From Arthrobacter sp. ISL-65 (lineage in GTDB: Bacteria; Actinomycetota; Actinomycetes; Actinomycetales; Micrococcaceae): a stretch of DNA of 64,000 nucleotides. The notes under the pieces were generated by a model that ran no database searches, was not told the origin of the DNA, and saw nothing but the letters and a program-made list of their open reading frames with translations. Numbering within the stretch: position 1 is the stretch's first letter; each line of letters opens with the position of its first letter. The stretch spans positions 62,001 through 126,000 of the forward strand of contig NZ_JAGGPN010000015.1 in the NCBI RefSeq assembly GCF_018613795.1. Reading direction: 5' to 3'. The position numbers and the translations under genes are program-made. Of the stretch, positions 17,905 through 26,261 are shown piece by piece.

Positions 17905-18918
17905 TCAGTACTGGATCGTCTCGGTCCTGCCCGTGCCCAGCGACAGCGTTGCTGCTTCAGCTATGGCCTGTGCCTTCAGGCCATCATCAAGTGACGGCGC
18001 GAAGGCTACGCCGCCGTCGGTTGCTGATCCGTTCTCCAGTGCGGCCACAAAGTGGGCCAGGGCGGCGGCGTAGGTCGGCTGGACCCGTTCGAACCAGCCC
18101 GGATGCATTCCGTCGTCCACCACCTTCCCTGAGTAGTAGCGCGACACCGCACCGGCGCGGTGGCGGCCGGCCTCGGCCATGCCCTCTGATCCCATGATTT
18201 CGATCCGCTCGTCATAGCCGTAACCGGTGCGGCGCGCGCAGTCGATCTGGACCAGGGCGCCGCCGGGAAGCCGCAGGGATACCACTGACGTGTCCACATC
18301 GCCGTACTCGGCCAGCCGGGGTTCGGCGAGGGCTGATCCGGTGGCGAACACCTCCACGGGGTCCGCTCCTGTCAGCCAGCGGACCAGATCGAAGAAGTGG
18401 ACGGTCTGGTCGCGCATCTGGCCGCCCGACGTGGCGATGTAAGAGAGCGGCGGCATGGCCGGTCCGCGGCTGGTGAGCTGGATAAGTTCCACCTCTCCGA
18501 TTTCCCCGGCATCGACAATCCGTTTGAGCTCGGCGTAGTCACGGTCAAAGCGGCGGTTGAAGTCCACCATGACCGGCACGGCGTGCCGGGCGGCGAAGGC
18601 AGCAGTTTCCCGGGCCTGCCCGAGGTCCAGATCGATCGGTTTTTCGCACAGCACTGCCAAACCGGCCTTGGCGGCGCGGCGCAGGTGCCCAGCGTGGGTG
18701 TCGGTGGAGGAAGCGATGAATACCGCGTCGATGACAGCGGAATTGAACACCTCCGCCAAGTCTGCGGCAGCGCGGGCGCCGTGGTTGACAGCAAGGGTTT
18801 TTGCGCGGTCCTGGTCAACATCGAAGACCAGCCGGAAGTCTACGTCCGGGTGGGCTGCGAGGTTCGCGGCGTGGACGGAGCCAATGAAGCCTGCCCCGAG
18901 GAGTGCGAAGCGTTGCAT
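17905..18918 (-). CDS. Gfo/Idh/MocA family oxidoreductase, inositol 2-dehydrogenase-like (3 of 4)
   Basis: This 337-aa enzyme starts MQRFALLGAGFIGSVHAANLAAHP and contains VLCEKPIDLDLGQARE, MVDFNRRFDRDYAELKRIVDAGEIGEVE and DQTVHFFDLVRWLTG. Of the four paralogues it looks most like classical IolG (myo-inositol to scyllo-inosose). It follows the next dehydrogenase gene by 2 bp on the minus strand, so the two are co-transcribed from the promoter at 20148-20177. Annotation as IolG is plausible but unproven. Confidence 0.92.
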   Translation of the reverse strand: MQRFALLGAGFIGSVHAANLAAHPDVDFRLVFDVDQDRAKTLAVNHGARAAADLAEVFNSAVIDAVFIASSTDTHAGHLRRAAKAGLAVLCEKPIDLDLGQARETAAFAARHAVPVMVDFNRRFDRDYAELKRIVDAGEIGEVELIQLTSRGPAMPPLSYIATSGGQMRDQTVHFFDLVRWLTGADPVEVFATGSALAEPRLAEYGDVDTSVVSLRLPGGALVQIDCARRTGYGYDERIEIMGSEGMAEAGRHRAGAVSRYYSGKVVDDGMHPGWFERVQPTYAAALAHFVAALENGSATDGGVAFAPSLDDGLKAQAIAEAATLSLGTGRTETIQY

Positions 18919-18920
18919 GG

Positions 18921-20105
18921 TTAGACTCCCACCTTCTCCGCGGCCCCTGCCGGCGTGACCCAGGCGGCATCCTGGGCATCTGATGCGGCGACCGCCTCGA
19001 CGAATCTGACGCCAACGAGGCCGTCGTGCCCCGTGGGAAAGGACAGCTCGCGGGTCTCCGGCAGGGTGCCGTCCCGCCGGGCGCGCAGTTCCGCGGCCAG
19101 ATCGCGGTAGAAGTTGGCGAAGGCTTCGAGGAATCCTTCAGGATGGCCCAGCCCTATCCTGGTGAGGCGGGAGGCGTCCTCTGACAGCGTGCTGAGACCT
19201 TCCGTCAGCACCGTGGTGGTCCCGTCGAGGTCCTGGAGGGTCAAATGATGGGGGTCCTCATGCTGCCATTCGAGGTTTCCCTGAGTGCCGAAAACCCGGA
19301 TGCGCAGCCCGTGGTTGTGGCCGGCGGCTGCCATGCTGGCCCACAGCCGGCCCGGAACCTCGCCGGTGAGCTGCAGTTCGACCGTCGCGTGGTCAAAGAC
19401 CCGCCTGCCCGGGACCAGGGTTTTCAGCCGTCCGGACACCCTCTCGGCCTCGAGCCCGGTGATGTAGCGAAGAAGGTGGAAGCCGTGCGTGCCGAGGTCG
19501 CCAACGACGCTGGGGAAGCCGGCGATATCCGGGTCCGTCCGCCAGATGGCCTGCTTGTGCCCGCCCTGTTCCAGGGGAGACGCCGCCCAGCCCGAGGCAT
19601 GCTCCACGTCCGCGAACGTGATGGTTCCCAGCTGCCCGTCCCGCACCATCCGGGCCGCGTGGCGCACCATGGCGTAAGCGGAGTAGCAGTGCGGAACCGC
19701 CAGGACGGCGCCATTGTTGGCTGCAACCCGTACCAGTTCCGCGGCGCTCGCCGAATCACGGGTCAGCGGCTTCTCACACACCACGGAAATGCCGGCCTCG
19801 AGAAAAGTGCGGGCGATCTCGAAGTGACTGTCGTTCGGCGTGGCAACAACCACCACATCGACGCAGTCTTCCCGGCCGGCTTCCTTTTCCGCCATCTCGC
19901 GGTAGCTGGCGTAGTGCCTGTCCTCCGGGATGCCAAGCCGAGAGGCCAGGGTAGCTGAGCGGCCGTGATCGCGGCCAAAGACGCCGGCCTGAAGGTCGAA
20001 TTCGCCGTCAAGGCGCATCGCACGACGATGGGTCTTGCCGATGTCTGCGCCTGCGCCGCCGCCAACCATTCCGGCCACCAGCCGCCGTGCGTGCGGTTCA
20101 CTCAT
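18921..20105 (-). CDS. Gfo/Idh/MocA family oxidoreductase (4 of 4)
   Basis: This 394-aa protein is longer than the other three paralogues. The start MSEPHARRLVAGMVGGGAGADIGKTHRRAM has the N-terminal dinucleotide fold, followed by VVCEKPLTRDSASAAELV and DLGTHGFHLLRYITGLEAERV. The ATG at 20105 has AGAGGG upstream; the long in-frame extension to 20258 runs into the divergent regulatory region and is rejected. It is the first gene of a two-gene minus-strand operon divergent from a LacI gene. It probably oxidises a sugar or polyol, or reduces its keto form. Confidence 0.91.
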   Translation of the reverse strand: MSEPHARRLVAGMVGGGAGADIGKTHRRAMRLDGEFDLQAGVFGRDHGRSATLASRLGIPEDRHYASYREMAEKEAGREDCVDVVVVATPNDSHFEIARTFLEAGISVVCEKPLTRDSASAAELVRVAANNGAVLAVPHCYSAYAMVRHAARMVRDGQLGTITFADVEHASGWAASPLEQGGHKQAIWRTDPDIAGFPSVVGDLGTHGFHLLRYITGLEAERVSGRLKTLVPGRRVFDHATVELQLTGEVPGRLWASMAAAGHNHGLRIRVFGTQGNLEWQHEDPHHLTLQDLDGTTTVLTEGLSTLSEDASRLTRIGLGHPEGFLEAFANFYRDLAAELRARRDGTLPETRELSFPTGHDGLVGVRFVEAVAASDAQDAAWVTPAGAAEKVGV

Positions 20106-20136
20106 GAGCACCCTCTTTGATTCTTTGGAATTTTCT

Positions 20137-20148
20137 TGGATCGGTCCA
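20137..20148. promoter_or_regulatory. Putative operator of the second LacI regulator
   Basis: TGGATCGGTCCA is a CG-centred near-perfect dyad, immediately downstream of the -10 box of the minus-strand dehydrogenase operon and between it and the divergent LacI gene. Its half-site differs from the TAGAACGATCTA sites of the first LacI. Confidence 0.55.
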
Positions 20149-20177
20149 TAATCTAGGGTGAGGGGCCTGTTCGTCAA
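20148..20177 (-). promoter_or_regulatory. Promoter of the minus-strand dehydrogenase operon
   Basis: On the minus strand -35 TTGACG (20172-20177) and -10 GATTAT (20148-20153) are separated by 18 bp. The operator-like dyad abuts the -10 box. Confidence 0.55.
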
Positions 20178-20237
20178 CCCCTTAGGCTGGTAGAACCGGA
20201 CTGGCAGCGCCGGGCTGCCATGACTTGGAGGAACACC

Positions 20238-21278
20238 GTGAGCCCATCGTCTACCCATAGGGGCCTGCCCGCGGCCAAACCCACGATCCGCGATGTGGCA
20301 GACCGGGCAGGGGTGTCCAAGTCGCTCGTTTCGCTGGTCCTACAGGGCTCCGGGAACGTCAGTGAAGCCCGACGGCGGGCGGTGCTTGCGGCGATGGACG
20401 AGCTGGAATACCGGCCCAACAAGCTTGCCCGCGGGCTCTCGATGCCTCGCACAGGTACCGTTGGTGTGCTCCTCAACGATCTCCGTAACCCCTGGTTCAT
20501 TGAGCTCCTCGAAGGCCTCTCCGCGTCCCTGCACGCCGCCGGTGTTTCCCCCGTCCTTGCCGATTCCTACACGGACCACAGGATCGGCCGCCCGTCCGTC
20601 GAGGCGCTGCTGGAGCAGCGGATTGACGGCCTGGTGGTGGTGGGAACCACCACTGAGTCCGCCGCTATCAGAACCGCCTCCGCCGTCGTTCCCGTGGTGC
20701 TGGCAGGAACCCTGGACCCCGAGTTGCCGGGTGTGGACGTGGTGGTCAACGACGACGCCGCCGGCGCGCGGAAGGCCACCGAGCATCTCATTGCGCTCGG
20801 CCACCGGCGCATCGCACATCTCCAGGGGCCGGATGAGATCGGGCGCCTGCGGCGGGCGGGCTACGAGCAGGCGATGCGGGCGGCCGGTTTGGAACCGCAC
20901 ACAGTGGCGGGCGGCATGAGTGAAGAAAGCGGCTACAGTGCCGCCCGGACCCTGCTGGCCGCCAGCGCCCCGCCAACAGCGATTTTCGCCTTCAACGACA
21001 TTGCCTGCATCGGCGTGCTGTCCGCGGCCGCTGACGCGGGTGTGACGGTTCCCGGCGACATTTCCCTAGTGGGCTACGACAACACCTATCTGGCACGCAT
21101 CCGCCACATCTCGCTGACCTCGGTGGACAACGGCAACCTTGCGGTTGGGGTCCAGGCGGGCAGGTACATCCTGGAGCGGCTGGGAAATCCTGATTTACCG
21201 GGCCGCAAGCACCTGGTCAGCAGCGAGCTGCAGGTCAGGGGTTCCTCCGGCGGTGCCCCGGACGCCGGGGGAGCCTGA
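20238..21278 (+). CDS. LacI family transcriptional regulator (second of the sugar locus)
   Basis: This 346-aa repressor-type protein has the helix-turn-helix PTIRDVADRAGVSKSLVSLVLQGSGNVS and an effector domain ending in PTAIFAFNDIACIGVLSAAADAGVTVPGDISLVGYDNTYLARIRHISLTSV. The start is GTG at 20238 with GGAGG 6 nt before it; an ATG at 20220 would precede that ribosome site and is unlikely. It is divergent from the two minus-strand dehydrogenase genes and probably controls them and itself. Confidence 0.94.
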   Translation: MSPSSTHRGLPAAKPTIRDVADRAGVSKSLVSLVLQGSGNVSEARRRAVLAAMDELEYRPNKLARGLSMPRTGTVGVLLNDLRNPWFIELLEGLSASLHAAGVSPVLADSYTDHRIGRPSVEALLEQRIDGLVVVGTTTESAAIRTASAVVPVVLAGTLDPELPGVDVVVNDDAAGARKATEHLIALGHRRIAHLQGPDEIGRLRRAGYEQAMRAAGLEPHTVAGGMSEESGYSAARTLLAASAPPTAIFAFNDIACIGVLSAAADAGVTVPGDISLVGYDNTYLARIRHISLTSVDNGNLAVGVQAGRYILERLGNPDLPGRKHLVSSELQVRGSSGGAPDAGGA

Positions 21279-21313
21279 GCGGAAATCCTCCCGCGAGGGG
21301 GCTCCGGCCCGGG

Positions 21314-21380
21314 CAACGGCTTCTTCGTCGCGACAACGGTTGCTTCAAAGCAAGCAACGGTTGCTTCGGCGCAAGCAATA
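21314..21380. repeat. Short tandem repeats forming small hairpins
   Basis: CAACGGTTGCTTC occurs at 21334 and 21355 with a 21-bp period, and a decayed copy (CAACGGCTTCTTC) starts at 21314. GTTGCTT/AAGCAAC and TTGCTT/AAGCAA give two small hairpins after the LacI gene. Together with the tRNA-Lys terminator this is all I see between 21279 and 21439. Confidence 0.65.
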
Positions 21381-21397
21381 GTCCGGGAACGACAAAA

Positions 21398-21430
21398 CCC
21401 CGCCTTCAGGTTTGTGGCCTGAAGGCGGGG
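21398..21430 (-). terminator. Terminator of tRNA-Lys
   Basis: CCCCGCCTTCAGG and CCTGAAGGCGGGG form a perfect 13-bp stem with a 7-nt loop, followed on the minus strand by TTTTGTC. Confidence 0.88.
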
Positions 21431-21439
21431 CTTCCGTGG

Positions 21440-21512
21440 TGCACCCCCCGGGACTTGAACCCGGAACCCATTGATTAAGAGTCAATTGCTCTGCCAATTG
21501 AGCTAGAGGTGC
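21440..21512 (-). tRNA. tRNA-Lys (anticodon CUU)
   Basis: This is a 73-nt tRNA on the minus strand. The acceptor is GCACCTC / GGGGTGC with discriminator A. The anticodon arm ATTGA-CTCTTAA-TCAAT gives CUU, reading AAG. The T arm is CCGGGTTCAAGTCCCGG. CCA is not encoded. Confidence 0.95.
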
Positions 21513-21629
21513 ATCTGTTGTTTCGTTCATCCGTGGGCTTTTGTTTCCCTCGTTGACCTCCGCAACGACATGAAACTCTACACGAAGTTTTGGCCAGTGT
21601 GAAATCGAGGTGCGCGGGAGGTGCCGCCA

Positions 21630-22871
21630 CTAGCGTGGAAGCGCCAAAATCAGCGCGAAATCAGGGTTTTGGTTGTTGCTGAGGGCCCATAAATCCCCGT
21701 TCGGGGCCAGCGAAACGTTCCGGATCCGCCCAAACTGCTGTGTGAAGTAGCCCACAGGAGCGCCGGCATTTTCGCCGTCGAGCGGGACTGCCCAGATGCG
21801 CTGGCCCCTCAGCGCGCCAAGGTAGGCCGTGCTGCCAACGATTTCGAGTCCGCTGGGCGAGGAGTCTGCTGTCGACGGCCAGACAACCTTGGCGTCGATG
21901 ACGCCATCGCGGTGGGGTGCTCCCGTGACTTCGGGCCACCCGTAGTTTCCGCCGGGCTGGATCAGGTTGAGTTCGTCATTAACGTCGGGTCCGAATTCGC
22001 TGGCCCAGAGCCGGCCCTGGCTGTCCCATGCCAGGCCCTGCACGTTTCTGTGGCCAAGGCTGTAGACGGGATTGTTCGGGAAGGGATTGCCGGGCGCGGG
22101 GGCGCCGTCCTTGGTGAGCCGCAGGATCTTGCCGCCCAGGGCGTTCCGGTCCTGCGGCTGCTCCCGGCGCTGCGAGTCTCCCGTGCCGACGTAGAGGAAC
22201 CCGTCCGGGCCGAAGCGGATCCTGCCGCCGTTGTGGGTGGAGGCCTTGGACATGCCGGAGAAGATCACCTCCAGCTCACCCAAGCGGAGGCCGCCACCGC
22301 TGGCTGACCCGCTGCCTTCCAGGCGCATGCGGGCAATCCGGTTGTCACCGGCCGCGGTGAAGTAAGCGTAGAGATAGCGGTCCGAGGCAAAGCCGGGCGA
22401 CAGTGCCAGGCCCAGCAACCCGCCCTCGCCGCCGGGAACGACGCCTGGGACGGCCCCGATGGTGCCCACCCTGCCGTCCCGTACCGATTTGAGCAGGGTG
22501 GAATCGCGTTCGGAGATGACGGCCGTCCCGTCCGGCAGGAACACCGTCGACCAGGGAATCTGCAGTCCCTCGATCCTGCTCCGCACTTCCGGCGCCCGCA
22601 GCGGTGTGGGGGCAACGCTGGAAGCAAGCGGCGCACTCGTACCCGAGGCGGTCGGCCCCGGTGAGCCGGTGCCCGGGGTGGGTGTCGCAGTTGCCCCGCT
22701 GGCCGTGGAGCCGGTGCTGCCCGGGGCCGGTTGACCGCCGTCGCCGGTGCAGCCGGACAGGAACAACGCTAGGGACAGGGACAACGCTAGGGCGGAAAAC
22801 GCCCGGGCGGTCACGGCCAGGGGCAGGGCGGCGGCAGCCGTTGCGGGCTTTCCGGGGTGGTTGCGTGTCAT
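21630..22871 (-). CDS. PQQ-dependent sugar dehydrogenase-like lipoprotein (GSDH family)
   Basis: This 413-aa exported protein starts MTRNHPGKPATAAAALPLAV and has a hydrophobic signal ending in lipobox LSGC. A long Gly/Ser/Thr/Pro linker leads to a six-bladed beta-propeller of the glucose/sorbosone dehydrogenase family: IPWSTVFLPDGTAVISERDS, GEGGLLGLALSPGFASDRYLYAYFT, HNGGRIRFGPDGFLYVGTGD and GHRNVQGLAWDSQGRLWASEFGPD. The ATG at 22871 has GGAG 7 nt upstream. The family is often tagged PQQ-dependent, but many soluble actinobacterial members have no proven activity. Confidence 0.92.
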   Translation of the reverse strand: MTRNHPGKPATAAAALPLAVTARAFSALALSLSLALFLSGCTGDGGQPAPGSTGSTASGATATPTPGTGSPGPTASGTSAPLASSVAPTPLRAPEVRSRIEGLQIPWSTVFLPDGTAVISERDSTLLKSVRDGRVGTIGAVPGVVPGGEGGLLGLALSPGFASDRYLYAYFTAAGDNRIARMRLEGSGSASGGGLRLGELEVIFSGMSKASTHNGGRIRFGPDGFLYVGTGDSQRREQPQDRNALGGKILRLTKDGAPAPGNPFPNNPVYSLGHRNVQGLAWDSQGRLWASEFGPDVNDELNLIQPGGNYGWPEVTGAPHRDGVIDAKVVWPSTADSSPSGLEIVGSTAYLGALRGQRIWAVPLDGENAGAPVGYFTQQFGRIRNVSLAPNGDLWALSNNQNPDFALILALPR

Positions 22872-22911
22872 GCGCTTACTCCGTCCGCAATCTGCCCCCG
22901 CCGCGTGGGCG

Positions 22912-23910
22912 TTAGCGCCGGGACCGCCGAGGCGCCCGGAACCCGGCAGCCTCGGCGTGTGCCGGGGAAAGGAACCAGACTTCCGCCCGGGCGTCCTCAT
23001 AGCCGGCACTGTCGTCGTCGTAATAGGTCATGGCGCTGACGTCGCCCTTAACGGCGTATCCGTCCGGGGCGCTGCCGTCTGCGGCCGGCAGGGCCGAACC
23101 CTCGCCATATGGCTGTTCCCCTGCGACTGCTGCACTCACATCGGCCACCCGTTCACGGTGGATGGGCTGTTCGCCGAAACCCCGTTCGGCGCCGAAGCCC
23201 TGTTCCAGATGATGCGGCTGGGGTTCGCGGTGATGAGGCTGGGCGTCGTGGCTGGCTCCGGCTTCCGTGGCGGCGGAGGACTGGATCCGCTGCCGGGTCT
23301 CGGCCTCAGCGTCCATCGATTCGGCCGCCGCGGATTCCGCGCCCGGCAGGGTGGGAGCATGCGCGTCCGTGTACTCCGCATGATGCGTCGGGCCGGCAGG
23401 CTCTTGCGCTGCGGGCCGGGTAGAACTGTCTGCTGCGGCGCTGCCGGCATCCGACCACTGGGCATCCCATTCGGCTTTGTCCCCGTCGTCGTCCCAGTCG
23501 TCAACATCTCCTCCGGCGGACCGCGCCGAGGAGGGGCGGGCGGTGGCGGCTTCCCAGGATTCGACGTCCGGTTCCACATCTTCGGGGTCCGGGCGCGTGG
23601 ACGCAGGGGCGGGCCGGCCTACCAGCGGCGCGGCTTCCGCGACCGCCGGCCCGGCGTCCGGCTCGGCCAGGCGGCCTGTTTCCGGTACGGTCCGGGTGGT
23701 GGCGGACGGAGGTCCCGCCGCCGCTGCGGCAGAAACGGCCGACGGCGTCTCCTCCGTTCCGGTTGACGCTGCGGGAGAGGCTCCGGCCCGGGGCGTTACC
23801 TGTTCGGTCCGGGTCGCGTCGGCTGCCGTTCCCCGCGAGTTCCGGTTTAGCAGCCACCAGACAATGGCAATGATCAAAACAATGACAATGACCCAGATAA
23901 TCCACTCCAT
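22912..23910 (-). CDS. Membrane-anchored low-complexity protein with C-terminal sunset-like motif
   Basis: This 332-aa protein begins MEWIIWVIVIVLIIAIVWWL, a single N-terminal membrane helix. About 250 residues of Ala/Glu/Pro/Asp-rich low-complexity sequence with several His-rich patches (HHREPQPHHLEQ) follow. The last 45 residues (GYAVKGDVSAMTYYDDDS...ARAEVWFLSPAHAEAAGFRAP) look like the short sunset-type module found at the ends of actinobacterial proteins. The start ATG at 23910 has GAAAGG upstream. The function is unknown; the C-terminal match is by eye only. It lies 40 bp upstream of the sugar dehydrogenase gene on the same strand, so the two may be co-transcribed. Confidence 0.7.
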   Translation of the reverse strand: MEWIIWVIVIVLIIAIVWWLLNRNSRGTAADATRTEQVTPRAGASPAASTGTEETPSAVSAAAAAGPPSATTRTVPETGRLAEPDAGPAVAEAAPLVGRPAPASTRPDPEDVEPDVESWEAATARPSSARSAGGDVDDWDDDGDKAEWDAQWSDAGSAAADSSTRPAAQEPAGPTHHAEYTDAHAPTLPGAESAAAESMDAEAETRQRIQSSAATEAGASHDAQPHHREPQPHHLEQGFGAERGFGEQPIHRERVADVSAAVAGEQPYGEGSALPAADGSAPDGYAVKGDVSAMTYYDDDSAGYEDARAEVWFLSPAHAEAAGFRAPRRSRR

Positions 23911-24122
23911 AGCAAAGCCTTTCATCCGTCACACGAGGTTGCCGTTGCTTGACGGTACGTCGCTGTCAATAGGGCTGTCTAGGCTTGTCGACGCCAGTGG
24001 GGGAGAGGGCACACCGGCCCTCGGTCCCAGAATGTGAGACGCGAGTCCACTATTTGATCGAAATTTTCTGGAAATTGTGCCGAACCGGCCACTTCCGGTC
24101 GTTGGCGGCCTTTCAGGAGTCA

Positions 24123-24128
24123 TAGACT
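24123..24128 (+). promoter_or_regulatory. -10 box of ilvD; leaderless start predicted
   Basis: TAGACT ends 7 nt before the ATG at 24136. The only purine-rich stretch (AGGAGT) is 15 nt from the start, too far to serve as a ribosome site, so a leaderless mRNA is likely. Confidence 0.5.
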
Positions 24129-24135
24129 TTGACCC

Positions 24136-25857
24136 ATGAGTGAGGACACCCAGATCGCAACCGATAACAAGCCTGACATCAAGCCCCGGAGCCGGGTTGT
24201 CACCGACGGCATTCACGCAGCTCCGGCACGCGGAATGTTCCGGGCCGTGGGCATGGGCGACGACGACTTCGCCAAGCCCCAGATCGGCGTAGCGAGCTCC
24301 TGGAACGAAATCACTCCCTGCAACCTGTCCCTGAACCGGCTGGCCCAGGGTGCCAAGGAAGGCGTGCACGCCGGTGGCGGCTTCCCGATGCAGTTCGGCA
24401 CCATCTCCGTGTCCGACGGTATCTCCATGGGCCACGAGGGCATGCACTTCTCCCTGGTCTCCCGCGAAGTCATCGCCGACTCGGTGGAAACCGTCATGCA
24501 GGCAGAGCGCATCGACGGCTCCGTGCTGCTGGCCGGCTGCGACAAGTCGCTCCCGGGCATGCTCATGGCCGCTGCGCGCCTGGACCTCGCCAGCGTATTC
24601 CTCTACGCCGGCTCCATCATGCCGGGCTGGGTCAAGCTTGAGGACGGCTCCGAAAAGGAAGTCACCCTCATCGACGCTTTCGAAGCCGTGGGCGCCTGCG
24701 CCGCCGGCAAGATGAGCATGGAAGACCTCACCCGCATCGAAAAGGCCATCTGCCCCGGCGAAGGCGCCTGTGGCGGCATGTACACCGCGAACACGATGGC
24801 CTGTATCGGCGAGGCCTTGGGCATGTCCCTGCCAGGCTCCGCGGCTCCGCCCTCGGCAGACCGCCGTCGTGACGAATTCGCCCGCAAGTCCGGCGAAGCG
24901 GTGGTCAACCTGCTGCGCCTGGGCATCACTGCCCGCGACATCATGACCAAGAAGGCCTTCGAAAATGCCATCGCCGTCACCATGGCCTTCGGCGGATCCA
25001 CCAACGCCGTCCTGCACCTGCTGGCGATCGCCCGCGAGGCAGAGGTCGAACTGACCCTGGACGACTTCAACCGCATTGGCGACAAGATCCCGCACCTGGG
25101 CGACCTGAAGCCGTTCGGCCGTTACGTCATGACCGACGTCGACAAGATCGGCGGCGTTCCGGTCATCATGAAGGCACTGCTCGACGCCGGCCTCCTCCAC
25201 GGTGACTGCCTCACCGTGACCGGCAAGACCGTGGCCGAGAACCTCGACGCCATCAACCCTCCGGACGTCGACGGCAAGATTCTGCGCGCTCTGGACAACC
25301 CGATCCACAAGACCGGCGGCATCACCATCCTGCACGGTTCCATGGCACCCGAGGGTGCCGTAGTGAAGAGCGCAGGCTTCGACGCCGATGTCTTCGAAGG
25401 AACCGCCCGCGTGTTCGAGCGCGAGCAGGGTGCCCTGGATGCGCTGGATAAGGGACAGATCAAGGCCGGCGACGTCGTAGTCATCCGCTACGAAGGTCCC
25501 AAGGGCGGACCGGGCATGCGCGAGATGCTCGCCATCACGGGCGCCATCAAGGGTGCGGGCCTGGGCAAGGACGTCCTGCTCCTCACCGACGGGCGCTTCT
25601 CCGGCGGCACCACCGGACTCTGCATCGGCCACGTTGCGCCGGAAGCGGTCGACGGCGGCCCCATCGCCTTCGTCAAGGACGGCGACCGGATCCGCGTCGA
25701 CATTGCCGCCCGCAGCTTCGACCTGCTGGTGGACGAGGCGGATCTCGAATCGCGCAAGGAAGGCTGGGCACCGCTGCCGGCCAGGTACACCAAGGGTGTG
25801 CTGGCCAAGTACGCCAAGCTGGTGCACAGCGCCTCCACCGGCGCATACTGCGGATAA
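24136..25857 (+). CDS. ilvD: Dihydroxy-acid dehydratase
   Basis: This 573-aa Fe-S enzyme dehydrates 2,3-dihydroxy-isovalerate and -methylvalerate to the 2-keto acids in valine, leucine and isoleucine synthesis. Cluster ligands appear in the expected places: PCNLSL (about residue 61), GCDKSLPGM (about 134) and [12 protein letters not shown] (about 211). Length and the C-terminal block [20 protein letters not shown] match the family. Two stem-loops follow the stop codon. It is transcribed in the same direction as the ilvBNC group but is separated from it by terminators and a 404-bp leader region, so it is a separate unit. Confidence 0.97.
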   Translation: MSEDTQIATDNKPDIKPRSRVVTDGIHAAPARGMFRAVGMGDDDFAKPQIGVASSWNEITPCNLSLNRLAQGAKEGVHAGGGFPMQFGTISVSDGISMGHEGMHFSLVSREVIADSVETVMQAERIDGSVLLAGCDKSLPGMLMAAARLDLASVFLYAGSIMPGWVKLEDGSEKEVTLIDAFEAVGACAAGKMSMEDLTRIEKAICPGEGACGGMYTANTMACIGEALGMSLPGSAAPPSADRRRDEFARKSGEAVVNLLRLGITARDIMTKKAFENAIAVTMAFGGSTNAVLHLLAIAREAEVELTLDDFNRIGDKIPHLGDLKPFGRYVMTDVDKIGGVPVIMKALLDAGLLHGDCLTVTGKTVAENLDAINPPDVDGKILRALDNPIHKTGGITILHGSMAPEGAVVKSAGFDADVFEGTARVFEREQGALDALDKGQIKAGDVVVIRYEGPKGGPGMREMLAITGAIKGAGLGKDVLLLTDGRFSGGTTGLCIGHVAPEAVDGGPIAFVKDGDRIRVDIAARSFDLLVDEADLESRKEGWAPLPARYTKGVLAKYAKLVHSASTGAYCG

Positions 25858-25920
25858 CCCTATTAAGCTTGGGCAACCAGGCTTAATAAGGGAGGCCCCG
25901 AGCGCACGGCGCTCGGGGCC
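25858..25920 (+). terminator. Two tandem stem-loops after ilvD
   Basis: The first stem pairs TATTAAGCTTGG with CCAGGCTTAATA (25861-25888). The second pairs GGCCCCGAGCGC with GCGCTCGGGGCC (25894-25920). They separate ilvD from the ilvB leader; no clear U-run follows. Confidence 0.7.
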
Positions 25921-26066
25921 GGAGCCTCCCGCTTGCCGCCCTTAGCGGGCGGGGTACAGTTTGGTCCTAGCGTTGTTGAGGATCAACTAGTGGACAAGGA
26001 TGTCCACATGGTGAGATGGCGTGCCGCTTCGTTGACACGCTACCCACCAGAGGGAAAACTGAACGC

Positions 26067-26123
26067 ATGATCTTCGTTACCGTCGGCACCGTCGTCGTAC
26101 TTACCAAGCGCGTGGCTCCATAG
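26067..26123 (+). CDS. ilvB leader peptide (attenuator peptide)
   Basis: An 18-residue reading frame encodes MIFVTVGTVVVLTKRVAP: five valines, one isoleucine and one leucine among 18 residues, with V-V-V-L in a row. It lies 138 bp before ilvB, upstream of a strong terminator, which is the layout of ribosome-mediated attenuation of the actinobacterial ilvBNC operon. A ribosome stalled at the Val/Leu codons for lack of charged tRNA would change folding of the RNA downstream. The ATG is preceded by AGGGAAA at 26051-26057. It is too short for routine gene finders. Confidence 0.88.
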   Translation: MIFVTVGTVVVLTKRVAP

Positions 26124-26150
26124 CCCGACTGGTAACGAACTGTCACGCGC

Positions 26151-26190
26151 AACCCCTCGAAAAGCCACCAGGCTGAGGGGTTTTTTTATT
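26151..26190 (+). terminator. Attenuator terminator of the ilvBNC operon
   Basis: AACCCCTC pairs with GAGGGGTT, with an inner AGCC/GGCT stem, followed by a T-rich run (26181-26192). Upstream segments offer alternative pairings: TTCGTTACC (26073) with GGTAACGAA (26131), GCGCGTG (26108) with CACGCGC (26144), and GTGGCT (26112) with AGCCAC (26163). The first two cross and exclude each other; the third would break the terminator's inner stem. Confidence 0.85.
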
Positions 26191-26261
26191 TTCCGGGCGG
26201 GACGGAACGTTCAGTTTTCCCGAGCACCACACCAATTCAAGATCCACTAAGGAAGAGTTCG

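Noticed and set aside
10554-20105. Complete inositol (iol) catabolic operon
   Set aside because: Only dehydrogenase-like and TIM-barrel members are present; IolB, IolC, IolD and a methylmalonate semialdehyde dehydrogenase are missing, so iol names were not assigned.
23929-25827. 632-codon minus-strand frame antisense to ilvD
   Set aside because: It has Gly/His/Asp-rich composition typical of an antisense shadow and no domain; ilvD is unambiguous.
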